DNA from: Telluria antibiotica
GTDB lineage: Bacteria > Pseudomonadota > Gammaproteobacteria > Burkholderiales > Burkholderiaceae_D
Length of the DNA: 64,000 nt
Direction of reading: 5' to 3'
Assembly (NCBI RefSeq): GCF_011682055.1
Contig: NZ_JAAQOM010000005.1
Coordinates: 124,001-188,000, forward strand
In this document: in pieces, positions 33,734 through 42,603 of the stretch
Numbering within the stretch: the stretch's first letter is position 1
Layout: every line of letters starts with the position of its first letter
Position numbers and translations under genes: made by a program
Notes under the pieces: model-generated
Told to the model about the DNA's origin: nothing
Seen by the model: the letters and a program-made list of their open reading frames with translations, nothing else
The model's database searches: none

Positions 33734-33774
33734 GCCGGTCTCCGCAGCCAGCGCCGCGGAGACCGGTCATTTTC
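33734..33774. terminator. Hairpin terminator between a small plus-strand unit and the pirin gene
   Basis: CCGGTCTCCGC (33735-33745) and GCGGAGACCGG (33756-33766) form a perfect 11-base-pair stem with a 10-base loop, followed by CATTTT on the plus strand. It lies just before the stop of the convergent pirin gene, so it may end transcription from both sides. Confidence 0.5.
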
Positions 33775-33777
33775 CAC

Positions 33778-34479
<702 letters not shown>

Positions 34480-34563
34480 GGTGTTTCTCCTCGTTGATTG
34501 CTGTCGATGGAAGTCAGTATAGGGACGCGGCCCCGCAATGAAAAACGAGTAGTTTTATGCACT

Positions 34564-34584
34564 ATGATCGAAAACTTCGATCAT
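34564..34584. repeat. Perfect inverted repeat at the 3' end of the DUF3820 gene
   Basis: ATGATCGAA and TTCGATCAT form perfect nine-base arms around AAC. The repeat spans the stop codon of the DUF3820 gene (34581-34583) and lies about 85 bases upstream of the pirin start. It could be a weak terminator for DUF3820 or an operator for pirin. No strong T-run follows on either strand. Confidence 0.4.
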
Positions 34585-34790
34585 CGCCGCAACGGATCGA
34601 GCAGGCTGCGCAGATTGTTGTGGTCAAGCTCGTACATGAGCGCCAGCAGCTCGCCCAGCTGACCTTTCGGAAAGCCTTCGCGGGCGAACCAGCCCAGGTA
34701 GTGGCCGGGCAGGTCGGCGATCACGCGGCCCTTGTACTTGCCGTAGGGCATTTCGCGGGTGAGGAGGAGGGTCAGGTGTTCGGGTGTCAT
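34581..34790 (-). CDS. DUF3820 family small protein
   Basis: 69 residues: MTPEHLTLLLTREMPYGKYK, then GRVIADLPGHYLGWFAREGFPKG and a helical end. The MPYGKYKG and LPxxYLxWF pattern is the DUF3820 signature (sometimes named putative quorum-sensing-regulated virulence factor). Its molecular role is unknown. It is the full family length, a single-gene unit divergent from DUF1810. Confidence 0.85.
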   Translation of the reverse strand: MTPEHLTLLLTREMPYGKYKGRVIADLPGHYLGWFAREGFPKGQLGELLALMYELDHNNLRSLLDPLRR

Positions 34791-34844
34791 GGTGGCGCCA
34801 CTTTAGCAAACATGGCGTAGCATGCGGCGAAGGAGGGGAGACCG

Positions 34845-35267
34845 ATGACGACCGACTTCAACCTGGAACGCTTCGTCGACGCCCAGATCGGCGTCTACGA
34901 CACGGCGCTGGCCGAGCTGCGCGCCGGCCACAAGCGCACCCATTGGATGTGGTTCATCTTTCCGCAGATCGAAGGCCTGGGGCACAGCGCGATGGCGCAG
35001 CGGTATGCGATCCGCTCGGCCGACGAGGCCGCCGCGTACCTCGCGCACCCGGTGCTGGGGCCGCGCCTGCGCGCGTGCGCGGCCGCGGTGGCGAGCCATC
35101 ACGACCGCGGCGTCGACGAGATCTTCGGTCATCCCGACAACCTGAAATTTCACTCGTCGATGACGTTGTTCGCCGACGTCGCGCCGCACGAGGCGATCTT
35201 CCAGACGTGCCTCGACCAGTTCTTCGACGGCCGCGCCGATCCCGCCACCCTCGACCGGCTGGCCTGA
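34845..35267 (+). CDS. DUF1810 family protein
   Basis: 140 residues with a GAAGGAGGGGAG ribosome site. Family features are FNLERFVDAQIGVYDTALAEL, KRTHWMWFIFPQIEGLGHS, AAYLAHPVLGPRLRAC and the end LKFHSSMTLFADV. DUF1810 proteins are small alpha-helical cytosolic proteins related to the calpastatin-like YbiA-neighbouring group; their function is not established. Complete and of typical length. Confidence 0.9.
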   Translation: MTTDFNLERFVDAQIGVYDTALAELRAGHKRTHWMWFIFPQIEGLGHSAMAQRYAIRSADEAAAYLAHPVLGPRLRACAAAVASHHDRGVDEIFGHPDNLKFHSSMTLFADVAPHEAIFQTCLDQFFDGRADPATLDRLA

Positions 35268-35315
35268 GCGTTTCGCCACGGACGCGTCCGCGGCGGTGGC
35301 GGCGCCGTTGTTGCG

Positions 35316-35321
35316 TATAAT
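35316..35321 (+). promoter_or_regulatory. Predicted -10 element of the NYN gene
   Basis: A perfect TATAAT, preceded by TGCG, lies 39-44 bases before the ATG at 35360. No convincing -35 box sits 17 bases upstream, so it may act as a near-extended -10 promoter. Confidence 0.4.
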
Positions 35322-35359
35322 CGCTGGTCAGCTTGTCTACTAACCACACAACAACACAC

Positions 35360-36862
35360 ATGGCTTCATCTCCAGACAATATCAGCATGGCGGTGTTCTG
35401 CGACTTCGAAAACGTCGCACTCGGCGTGCGCGATGCGAACTACGAGAAGTTCGACATCAAGCCCGTCCTCGAACGCCTGCTGCTCAAGGGCAGCATCGTG
35501 GTCAAGAAATCCTATTGCGACTGGGATCGCTACAAGGGCTTCAAGGCGACGATGCATGAAGCGAACTTCGAACTGATCGAAATCCCGCACGTGCGCCAGT
35601 CGGGCAAGAACTCCGCCGACATCCGCATGGTCGTGGACGCGCTCGACCTGTGCTACACGAAGGCGCACGTGAACACGTTCGTCATCGTGTCCGGCGACTC
35701 CGACTTTTCCCCGCTCGTCTCCAAGCTGCGCGAGAACGCGAAGCGCGTGATCGGCGTCGGCGTCAAGCAGTCGACGTCCGACTTGCTGGTCGCGAACTGC
35801 GACGAATTCATCTTCTACGACGACCTCGTGCGCGAACAGCGCCGCGCCGCCGCCAAGCGCGACGAGCGCAAGGCCCAGCCGCAGCAGCAGGGCCGCCGCC
35901 CGTCCGACGGCGACAACCGCAAGCGCGAAGAGATGGAGGCGCGCAAGCTGCAGGCGCTGGAGATGGTCGTCGAGACCTTCGACGCGCTCGTCTCGGAACG
36001 CGGCGACACGGGCAAGATCTGGGCGTCGCTGCTGAAGGACACCTTGAAGCGCCGCCGTCCGGATTTCTCCGAAACCTATTACGGCTTCCGCACGTTCGGC
36101 AACCTGCTGGAAGAGGCGCAGACGCGCGGCCTGTTCGAATTCGGCCGCGACGAAAAATCCGGCACGTATGTCTACCGCGGCGCGAATGCCCAGGTCGAGC
36201 TGCAGCCGGTCGAGACGGTCGCGCCGGACATCGAGCAGCCGGCCGCCCCGGAACCGGTGGCGGCCGTCGACGAGCTGGTCGCGGAAACGCAGGGCGAGCA
36301 GCCGACGGAAGTGCCGGCGGGCGGACGCGAACCGCGTCGCCGCGGCGGCCGTGGACGCAAGGGCCGCGAAGGCCAGGCAGCGAACGCGCAGGACACGGTC
36401 CCCGCATCGGAAGAGGCAGCCGTCGCCACGTGGCCCGCGCCGACGCCGGACCTGGCCGAGGCGATCGAGCCGGTGGAGGAAGAGGTCGCCGCGCAGCCCG
36501 CACCTGTCGCGGAAGAGGAAGCGCCCGCGCCGGCGAAAGAACGCCGTCGCGCCACGCGCACGCCCCGCAAGCCGGCCGCGCGCAAGGGCGCAACGGCAGC
36601 CAACGAGGCAGCCGACGACGCGGCCGCGAACGACGCAACGGTGATGCAGGCAGATGGCGCCGGTGCGGATGCCGGCCTGTCCGCAACGCAGGTCGAGCCT
36701 GTGGCCGACGCGGCGGCGACGGACGGCGAGGGCGAGTCCCAGGCTGCGAAAGCCGCGCGCAAGAAATCGTCACGTCCGGCCCACAAGGCCCCGTCGCGCA
36801 AGCCTGCCACGCGCGCGCCGCGCCGTCCCGCGAAGGCGAAGACGCCGCCGGAAAACGGCTGA
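35360..36862 (+). CDS. NYN (LabA/PIN-like) domain protein with OST-HTH domain and Ala/Lys-rich tail
   Basis: 500 residues from the ATG at 35360; a TTG at 35333 is an alternative, and neither has a good ribosome site. The NYN nuclease-like domain (residues about 8-150) has the acidic residues of the PIN fold: AVFCDFENVALG, KKSYCDWDRYKG, SADIRMVVDALD, VSGDSDFSPLV. An OST-HTH/LOTUS-like RNA-binding domain lies at about 190-270 (ETFDALVSERGDTGKIWASLLKDTLKRRRPDFSETYYGF region). The last 220 residues are low-complexity, first acidic, then rich in Ala, Pro, Arg and Lys. Such proteins are expected to bind or cut RNA. The tail resembles the basic tails of RNase E/R-type proteins. Confidence 0.88.
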   Translation: MASSPDNISMAVFCDFENVALGVRDANYEKFDIKPVLERLLLKGSIVVKKSYCDWDRYKGFKATMHEANFELIEIPHVRQSGKNSADIRMVVDALDLCYTKAHVNTFVIVSGDSDFSPLVSKLRENAKRVIGVGVKQSTSDLLVANCDEFIFYDDLVREQRRAAAKRDERKAQPQQQGRRPSDGDNRKREEMEARKLQALEMVVETFDALVSERGDTGKIWASLLKDTLKRRRPDFSETYYGFRTFGNLLEEAQTRGLFEFGRDEKSGTYVYRGANAQVELQPVETVAPDIEQPAAPEPVAAVDELVAETQGEQPTEVPAGGREPRRRGGRGRKGREGQAANAQDTVPASEEAAVATWPAPTPDLAEAIEPVEEEVAAQPAPVAEEEAPAPAKERRRATRTPRKPAARKGATAANEAADDAAANDATVMQADGAGADAGLSATQVEPVADAAATDGEGESQAAKAARKKSSRPAHKAPSRKPATRAPRRPAKAKTPPENG

Positions 36863-36983
36863 CGAGCCGGCGACGTCGTTCCCGCACGGGCGGGAGCGGC
36901 GTCCCATCGGCGTGCGCGCCCGCGCCGCACGGGCCTGTGCAATAATGACAAGAACGCCGTTCACCGTCATGCAGAGGCCCACC

Positions 36984-37424
36984 ATGCGTACGCTTACCGG
37001 ACTGTCCGCCCGCCTGTCGCTCGCCGCGACGCTTGCCGCCTGTCCGCACGTGCACGCGGGGGCGCCGTCGGCGTCGCATCCGCTGCTGGGCATCTGGGTC
37101 CTGACCATCCCGCAGCTCGGCTGTTCCGAGACGTACCACTTCCGCGGCGACGGCACGACGCTCGTCCGCAGCGCCGACGAAGTGTCGGAAAGCGAATTCA
37201 CCGTGGCCGAGCAACCGAGCGCCAAGGGCTTCTACAAGCTCGAGGACAAGGTCGTGAAGGACAATGGCAAGCAGGACTGTTCCGGCGAAATCATGAAGCC
37301 CGGCACCCGGGCCACGAACTACGTCCGTTTCCACCCGTCCGGCGCGCGCTTCGTCATGTGCCAGGACGAGTCGATGGACGCGTGCATCGGCCCGTTCGAA
37401 CGTGCACCGGGGCAGGGGATCTGA
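36984..37424 (+). CDS. Hypothetical exported protein
   Basis: 146 residues from the ATG at 36984, preceded by AGAGG. A signal peptide (MRTLTGLSARLSLAATLAAC) ends near HAGA; a Cys at residue 20 could be a lipobox-like site but lacks the small residue after it. The mature part is about 120 residues with three or four Cys (LGCSETYHFRGDGT, KQDCSGEIM, FVMCQDESMDACIGPF). The pattern IWVLTIPQLGCSETYHFRGDGTT recalls lipocalin-like or THAP-type small envelope proteins. No family was recognised. It lies 58 bases before the SSS symporter gene, on the same strand. Confidence 0.75.
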   Translation: MRTLTGLSARLSLAATLAACPHVHAGAPSASHPLLGIWVLTIPQLGCSETYHFRGDGTTLVRSADEVSESEFTVAEQPSAKGFYKLEDKVVKDNGKQDCSGEIMKPGTRATNYVRFHPSGARFVMCQDESMDACIGPFERAPGQGI

Positions 37425-37482
37425 CCGGCACGCTTGCATGGGTGTATATTGCTGGGCGAATAGACAACATTCCGGATCGTCG

Positions 37483-38970
37483 ATGTCCCCGGCTTTACTC
37501 TTCTGCATCCTCATCGCGTATTTCGCGCTGCTGCTGGGCGTCGCCTGGGCCACGGCGCGGGGCGCGAACAATGACAGCTTTTTCATCGGTAACAAGAGCA
37601 GCAACTGGATGCTCGTCGCGTTCGGCATGGTCGGCACCACGTTGTCCGGCGCCACGTTCATCAGCGTGCCGGGCGCCGTCGGCGCGGACGGCTTCGGCTA
37701 TGCGCAAATCCTCATCGGCTACGTGATCGGCTACGTCGCCGTCGCGTACCTGCTGCTGCCGGTGTACTACCGCCTGCGCCTCACGTCGATCTACCACTAC
37801 CTCGACGTCCGCCTCGGCCGCCGCGCGTACCAGAGCGGGGCCGGGTTCTTCATCCTGTCGCGGCTGTTCGGCGCGACGGCGCGGCTGTACCTCGTCGTCG
37901 CCGTGCTGCAGGCCATCATCCTCGACGGCCTCGGCGTGCCGTTCTGGCTGACGACCCTCGTCATCCTCGGCATGATCCTGCTGTACACGTACCAGGGCGG
38001 CGTGAAGACCATCGTGTGGACGGACACCCTGCAGACGACGTGCATGCTCGCGGGCCTGTTTGCCTGCGTCGCCTTCCTGCTGGGCCGGCTGGACCTGACC
38101 ATTCCGCAGGCGCTGCAGCAGATGCAGCAGCAGGGCCTCGCGCGCGTGTTCACGCACGATCCGAACAGCCCGGGTTTCTGGCTCAAGCAGGTCGTGGCGG
38201 GCGCGTTCATCGTCGTGACGATGACGGGCATGGACCAGGAAATGATGCAGAAGACGATCTCCGTGAAGACCCTCGGCGATTCGCAGAAGAACCTGCTGAG
38301 CCTCACCGCGGTCCTCGTCGTCGTGCTCGGCGCGTTCCTGTTCCTCGGCGGCCTGCTGTACCTGTACGCGCCGGTGGCGGGCGTCACGGCGACGGGCGAC
38401 AAGATCTTCCCGGCCGTCGTCATGGGGCACCTGCCGGCGGCCGTGCAGATCGTCTTCCTCGTCGCGCTGATCTCGGCGCTGTTTCCCAGCGCGGATGGCG
38501 CGATCACGGCGCTGACGTCGACGTTCTGCATCGACATCCTCGGCATCCAGCGCCGCGACGATTTGTCCGAGGGCGCGCGCGTGCGCCTGCGCGGCCACGT
38601 GCACCTCGCGTTCGCCGTGCTGTTCCTCGCGATGGTGCTCGTGTTCAAATGGGTGGACAATCCCAGCATGATCGTCGTGATCCTCAAGCTTGCCAGCTAT
38701 ACGTATGGCCCCTTGCTCGGCCTGTTCGCGTTCGGCATGATGACGACGCGTACACTCCAGGATCGCCTCGTGCCCGCCGTGACGGTCGGCGCGCCCATCC
38801 TGTGCGCGCTGCTGGAATACCACCAGCACGCGCTGCTGGGCAGCTACCGCCTCGGCCTCGAATTATTGATCGTGAACGGCGCCCTCGTGTTCGCCGGCCT
38901 GTTCGCGATCTCGCGCCCCGCCACGGCCAGTCCGGCCGTCGCCACGGTCCGAATCACCAACGATGTCTAA
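37483..38970 (+). CDS. Sodium:solute symporter (SSS family)
   Basis: 495 residues from the ATG at 37483, where the first helix begins (MSPALLFCILIAYFALLLGV). It has about 13 membrane helices, with the family traits NNDSFFIGNKSSNWMLVAFG, GTTLSGATFISVPGA, YYRLRLTSIYHYLDVRLG, MTGMDQEMMQKTIS and LFPSADGAITALTSTFCIDI. SSS carriers couple Na+ entry to uptake of sugars, amino acids, nucleosides or vitamins. The substrate is not deducible. It ends 15 bases before sppA, so the two may be co-transcribed. Confidence 0.92.
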   Translation: MSPALLFCILIAYFALLLGVAWATARGANNDSFFIGNKSSNWMLVAFGMVGTTLSGATFISVPGAVGADGFGYAQILIGYVIGYVAVAYLLLPVYYRLRLTSIYHYLDVRLGRRAYQSGAGFFILSRLFGATARLYLVVAVLQAIILDGLGVPFWLTTLVILGMILLYTYQGGVKTIVWTDTLQTTCMLAGLFACVAFLLGRLDLTIPQALQQMQQQGLARVFTHDPNSPGFWLKQVVAGAFIVVTMTGMDQEMMQKTISVKTLGDSQKNLLSLTAVLVVVLGAFLFLGGLLYLYAPVAGVTATGDKIFPAVVMGHLPAAVQIVFLVALISALFPSADGAITALTSTFCIDILGIQRRDDLSEGARVRLRGHVHLAFAVLFLAMVLVFKWVDNPSMIVVILKLASYTYGPLLGLFAFGMMTTRTLQDRLVPAVTVGAPILCALLEYHQHALLGSYRLGLELLIVNGALVFAGLFAISRPATASPAVATVRITNDV

Positions 38971-38985
38971 CCAGTCGGAGAACCG

Positions 38986-40857
38986 ATGTCCTTCAAACCC
39001 CTGTCTTCCCTGCGCCGCGGTATCGGCGCGCTCTGGCGCGGCCTCGACGCCACACGCCGCTTCGTGCTGAACCTGATCTTCCTGCTGATCCTCATCTTCC
39101 TCGTGTGGGGCATGTTCGGCGGCGGCCTGAAGCCGCTGGCGCCGAAGACCGCGCTCGTGCTCGACCTGAAGGGTGAACTCGTCGAGGAACGGGCGGGCAG
39201 CGTGCGCGATTCCGTCGTCGCGGGCCTGTCCGGCAACGGCCGCCGCCTCGTGCGCCTGCCGGACGTGCTGAAGGCGCTGGACAGCGCCGCGAAGGACGCC
39301 AACGTGGGCGACGTCCTGCTGCTCCTGGACGAGATGGGCGGCGGCGGCCTCGCGTCCGTGCGCGAGATCGGCGCGGCCGTCGAGCGCGTGAAGGCGGCCG
39401 GCAAGCGTGTCGTGGTCTGGGGCGGCAACTTCGACCAGAAGCGCTACCTCATCGCCGCGCACGCGAGCGAGGTGTACCTGCACCCGATGGGCATGGTGCT
39501 GATCGAAGGCTTCGGGCGCCACCGCAATTACTACCGCGACGCGCTCGACAAGGTCGGCGTCACCGTCAACCTGATGAAGGTCGGCACATATAAAAGCTTC
39601 GCCGAGCCGTTCATCGGCAACGGCCCGTCGCAGGCCGCGCAGGAGGCCGACGCGTTCCTGTACAACGGCCTGTGGACCGCGTACACGACGGAAGTGGAGC
39701 AGGCGCGCAAGCTGCCGGCAGGGTCGATCGCGAAAGGCATCGACGAGCTGCCGCAGCGCCTGACCGCGGCCAACGGCAACGCGGCCAAGGTGGCGCTGGA
39801 CTGGAAGCTGATCGACGGCATCAAGACGCGCGACGAGGTGCGCGAGATGTTCGTCAAGCGCGGCGCGTACGACGCCCGCATCAAGAGCTTCCGCCAGGTG
39901 AGCCTCGACGACTACGTGGGGCGCCATCCGGACAAGCCGTTCGGCGATGCCGTCGCCGTCGTCGTCGCGGCCGGCGACATCACGGACGGCACGGGCGGCC
40001 CCGGCATGGTCGGTGCCATCTCGACGTCGAACCTGATCCGCAGCGTGCGTGAGGACGATTCGGTGAAGGCCGTCGTCCTGCGCGTCAATTCGCCGGGCGG
40101 CAGCGCCTACGGCTCGGAACTGATCCGGCGCGAACTGGAGCTGACGCGCGCGGCGGGCAAGCCCGTCGTCGTGTCGATGGGCGACGTGGCCGCCTCGGGC
40201 GGCTACTGGATCTCGATGGCGGCCGATGAAGTCATCGCCGACCCGTCCACCGTGACGGGCTCGATCGGCGTGTTCGCGATCCTGCCGACGGCCGACAAGG
40301 TCGTCGACAAGCTGGGCATCCACACTGCCGGCGTGACGACGACGTGGCTCGCCGACGCCTACAATCCGCTGCGCCCGCTCGACCCGCGCTTCGGCCAGTT
40401 GATCCAGTCGAGCATCAACCACATCTACGACGAGTTCACGACGAAGGCCGCCATCGCGCGCCGCACGACGCCGGCGAAGATCGACGAAGTGGGCCAGGGC
40501 CGCGTGTGGACGGGCGCCCAGGCGAAGGAGCGCGGCCTCGTCGATCGCCTGGGCGGCTACGGCGACGCGCTGCGCTCGGCCGCCAAGCGCGCGCACCTGG
40601 GCGACGATTTCCGCGTCACGTATGCCGAGCAGCCGGCGACGCTGGCCGAGCGCTTGCTGGAACGCATGGGCCTCTCCGATGCGCAGGCGCTGACCGTGCA
40701 GGTGAAGCTGGGGCTGCTGCCGGCCGACCTCGGCGCGGCCGCGCTGGGCGGCAGCACGGCGGCGGCCATCGGCAAGGACCTGGGCTGGCTGTCCGCCGTC
40801 GCCGACCGCAAGCAGCCGTTCGCTGCCGTCACGCACTGCCTGTGCGGGGTGCCTTGA
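38986..40857 (+). CDS. sppA: Signal peptide peptidase SppA, long (67K) type
   Basis: 623 residues, the tandem-repeat long form. One N-terminal membrane anchor lies at residues 25-45. The catalytic dyad is Lys203 in VGTYKSFAEPF (N-terminal half) and Ser404 in GDVAASGGYWIS (C-terminal half). Other motifs are LRVNSPGGSAYGSE and TGSIGVFAILPT. SppA degrades cleaved signal peptides and membrane fragments at the periplasmic face of the inner membrane. It is followed by a strong terminator at 40935. The length and both catalytic residues are intact. Confidence 0.95.
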   Translation: MSFKPLSSLRRGIGALWRGLDATRRFVLNLIFLLILIFLVWGMFGGGLKPLAPKTALVLDLKGELVEERAGSVRDSVVAGLSGNGRRLVRLPDVLKALDSAAKDANVGDVLLLLDEMGGGGLASVREIGAAVERVKAAGKRVVVWGGNFDQKRYLIAAHASEVYLHPMGMVLIEGFGRHRNYYRDALDKVGVTVNLMKVGTYKSFAEPFIGNGPSQAAQEADAFLYNGLWTAYTTEVEQARKLPAGSIAKGIDELPQRLTAANGNAAKVALDWKLIDGIKTRDEVREMFVKRGAYDARIKSFRQVSLDDYVGRHPDKPFGDAVAVVVAAGDITDGTGGPGMVGAISTSNLIRSVREDDSVKAVVLRVNSPGGSAYGSELIRRELELTRAAGKPVVVSMGDVAASGGYWISMAADEVIADPSTVTGSIGVFAILPTADKVVDKLGIHTAGVTTTWLADAYNPLRPLDPRFGQLIQSSINHIYDEFTTKAAIARRTTPAKIDEVGQGRVWTGAQAKERGLVDRLGGYGDALRSAAKRAHLGDDFRVTYAEQPATLAERLLERMGLSDAQALTVQVKLGLLPADLGAAALGGSTAAAIGKDLGWLSAVADRKQPFAAVTHCLCGVP

Positions 40858-40934
40858 AACCTTTTCGTCTCGTTAAGGTTTGTAACAGCATGTAGGCAGG
40901 GATACGTACGCCGAAACATGGCGCTGCCGTCTTG

Positions 40935-40967
40935 AAAACGGGCGCGGGACCTTCCCGCGCCCGTTTT
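40935..40967. terminator. Strong rho-independent terminator after sppA
   Basis: AAAACGGGCGCGGGA (40935-40949) and TCCCGCGCCCGTTTT (40953-40967) form a perfect 15-base-pair stem with a three-base CCT loop, with a further T at 40968. It closes the transcription unit of the SSS symporter and sppA. The remaining gene-free bases to 41165 show nothing recognisable except a possible -10 (TACATT) near 41110 for the pump operon. Confidence 0.85.
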
Positions 40968-41165
40968 TGTTTGGATCTGACGGGATGTGCACGGCATCCG
41001 TGTAAATCCGTGTAAAGGCGCTCGTTTTATTGCTCAGTGACAAGCCGGCCTGCCGGGCCGCGCGGTGGCGCAACGGTACGTTACGAAACATGGACGTACC
41101 GAGGTGCGTGCTACATTTCAAGAAAATTTATTGTGCTTTTGAACACTCGGCCGCCAAGGACTCGC

Positions 41166-42497
41166 ATGGATTCGACCGTCACCCCCGACAAGAACAAGAC
41201 GCCCACCCAACCGAAGCGCACGCGCCGCACGCGCGTCATCGGCATCATCATCGCCGTGCTCGCGATGGCCGGACTGGGCTGGCTGGCCTGGCACCTCATA
41301 CACCAGGCGCCGCAGGCGGGCCCGGGCGGCGGGAGGCCGGGCGCGGGCGGGCCCGGCGCGGGACGTGGAGGTCAGGGCGGCCCAGGCGGACGCGGCATGC
41401 CGGCGACGACGGTCGGCGTCGGCAAGGCCGAGCGCGCCGACATTCCGGTCGTGCTGGACGCCCTCGGCACCGTGACCCCGGCCGCCGTGGCGACGGTGCG
41501 CCCGCAGATCGGGGGCGTGCTGCAGAAGATCCTGTTCACGGAAGGCCAGCTCGTCAAGGAGGGCCAGGTGCTCGCGACGATCGACCCGCGCCCGGCGCAG
41601 ATGGCGCTGCTGCAGGCGACGGGCCAGCGCCAGCGCGACGAGGCGCAGCTCGACACGGCCAAGGTCACCCTGGGCCGCTACCAGACCTTGCTCCAGCAGG
41701 ACTCGATCGCGCGCCAGGACGTCGACACGCAGGCCGCCCTCGTCAAGCAATTGCTGGGCACCGTCACGACGGACAAGGCGGCCGAGGGCATCGCCCGCAT
41801 CAATCTCGGGTACACGCAGGTGCGCGCGCCGATCGCGGGCCGCGTGGGCCTGCGCACGGTGGACATCGGCAACCTCGTGGGCAGCACCGACGCGAACGGC
41901 ATCGCCGTCATCACGCAGCAGTCGCCGATCGACGTCGAATTCGCCGTCCCGCAGGACCGCCTGCCTTCGCTGCAGCAGCGCATCAACGACAACGCCACGC
42001 TGCCCGCGACGGCGCTGGACCGCACCCGCACGCGCGAGCTGGCGCAGGGCCGCTTCATGGCGCTGGACAACCAGGTCGACACGCAGACGGGCACCGTGAA
42101 GGCGAAGGCCCGCTTCGGCAACGAGGGCGCGAAACTGTTCCCCAGCCAGTTCGTGAACATCCGGCTGCAGGTCGACGTCATCAAGAATGCCGTGACGGTG
42201 CCGGTGACGGCGCTGCGCCACGGCGCCAGCGGCGACTACGTCTACGTGCTGAATCCGCAGGCGCGCACGGTGGCGCTGACGAACGTGAAGCGGGGCGAGG
42301 AGAACGCCGAGCGCGTCGAGATCACGAGCGGCCTGTCGGGTGGCGAGACCGTCATCACGGAAGGTGCAGACCGGCTGAAGGATGGCGCGACGGTGACCCT
42401 GCCGGGCGACCATCCGCGCGGCCAGGGGGCCGGTGGGCAGGGCGGCGCCCAGCGCCAGCACCGCCGTCGCCAGCAACAGGAAGGGACCGCGCGATGA
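41166..42497 (+). CDS. mdtA: RND efflux periplasmic adaptor, MdtA-like
   Basis: 443 residues from the ATG at 41166 (MDSTVTPDKNKTPTQPKRTR); the frame is open further upstream but looks non-coding. One membrane anchor (about 23-45) is followed by a Gly-rich linker. The adaptor fold has a lipoyl half (VRPQIGGVLQKILFTEGQLVKEGQVLATIDPRP), a hairpin (ALLQATGQRQRDEAQLDTAK...), lipoyl half 2 (INLGYTQVRAPIAGRVGLRTVDIGNLV) and beta-barrel and MP domains (VTVPVTALRHGASGDYVYVL). The C-terminus is basic and Gln-rich. It links the inner-membrane pump to the outer-membrane factor. First gene of the operon. Confidence 0.93.
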   Translation: MDSTVTPDKNKTPTQPKRTRRTRVIGIIIAVLAMAGLGWLAWHLIHQAPQAGPGGGRPGAGGPGAGRGGQGGPGGRGMPATTVGVGKAERADIPVVLDALGTVTPAAVATVRPQIGGVLQKILFTEGQLVKEGQVLATIDPRPAQMALLQATGQRQRDEAQLDTAKVTLGRYQTLLQQDSIARQDVDTQAALVKQLLGTVTTDKAAEGIARINLGYTQVRAPIAGRVGLRTVDIGNLVGSTDANGIAVITQQSPIDVEFAVPQDRLPSLQQRINDNATLPATALDRTRTRELAQGRFMALDNQVDTQTGTVKAKARFGNEGAKLFPSQFVNIRLQVDVIKNAVTVPVTALRHGASGDYVYVLNPQARTVALTNVKRGEENAERVEITSGLSGGETVITEGADRLKDGATVTLPGDHPRGQGAGGQGGAQRQHRRRQQQEGTAR

Positions 42498-42504
42498 AGG
42501 CTAT

Positions 42505-42584
42505 CGTAGGGTGGGCACCCCGTGCCCACGCGTACCGCCAACACGCCGCATACGTCCGCGTGGGCTCGGGGAGCCCACCCTACG
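42505..42584. repeat. Long palindromic dispersed repeat, copy 1 (between mdtA and mdtB)
   Basis: The two 28-base arms (42505-42532 and about 42557-42584) begin CGTAGGGTGGGC and end GCCCACCCTACG. They differ at only two of 28 positions and enclose a 24-base loop. The repeat fills the space between the mdtA stop (42497) and the ribosome site of mdtB (GAGGAGG, 42591-42597). Related sequences occur at 51035 and 57057. In an operon transcript the stem would be very stable and could damp translation or processing between the two genes. Confidence 0.85.
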
Positions 42585-42603
42585 TTTATAGAGGAGGTGC
42601 GTG

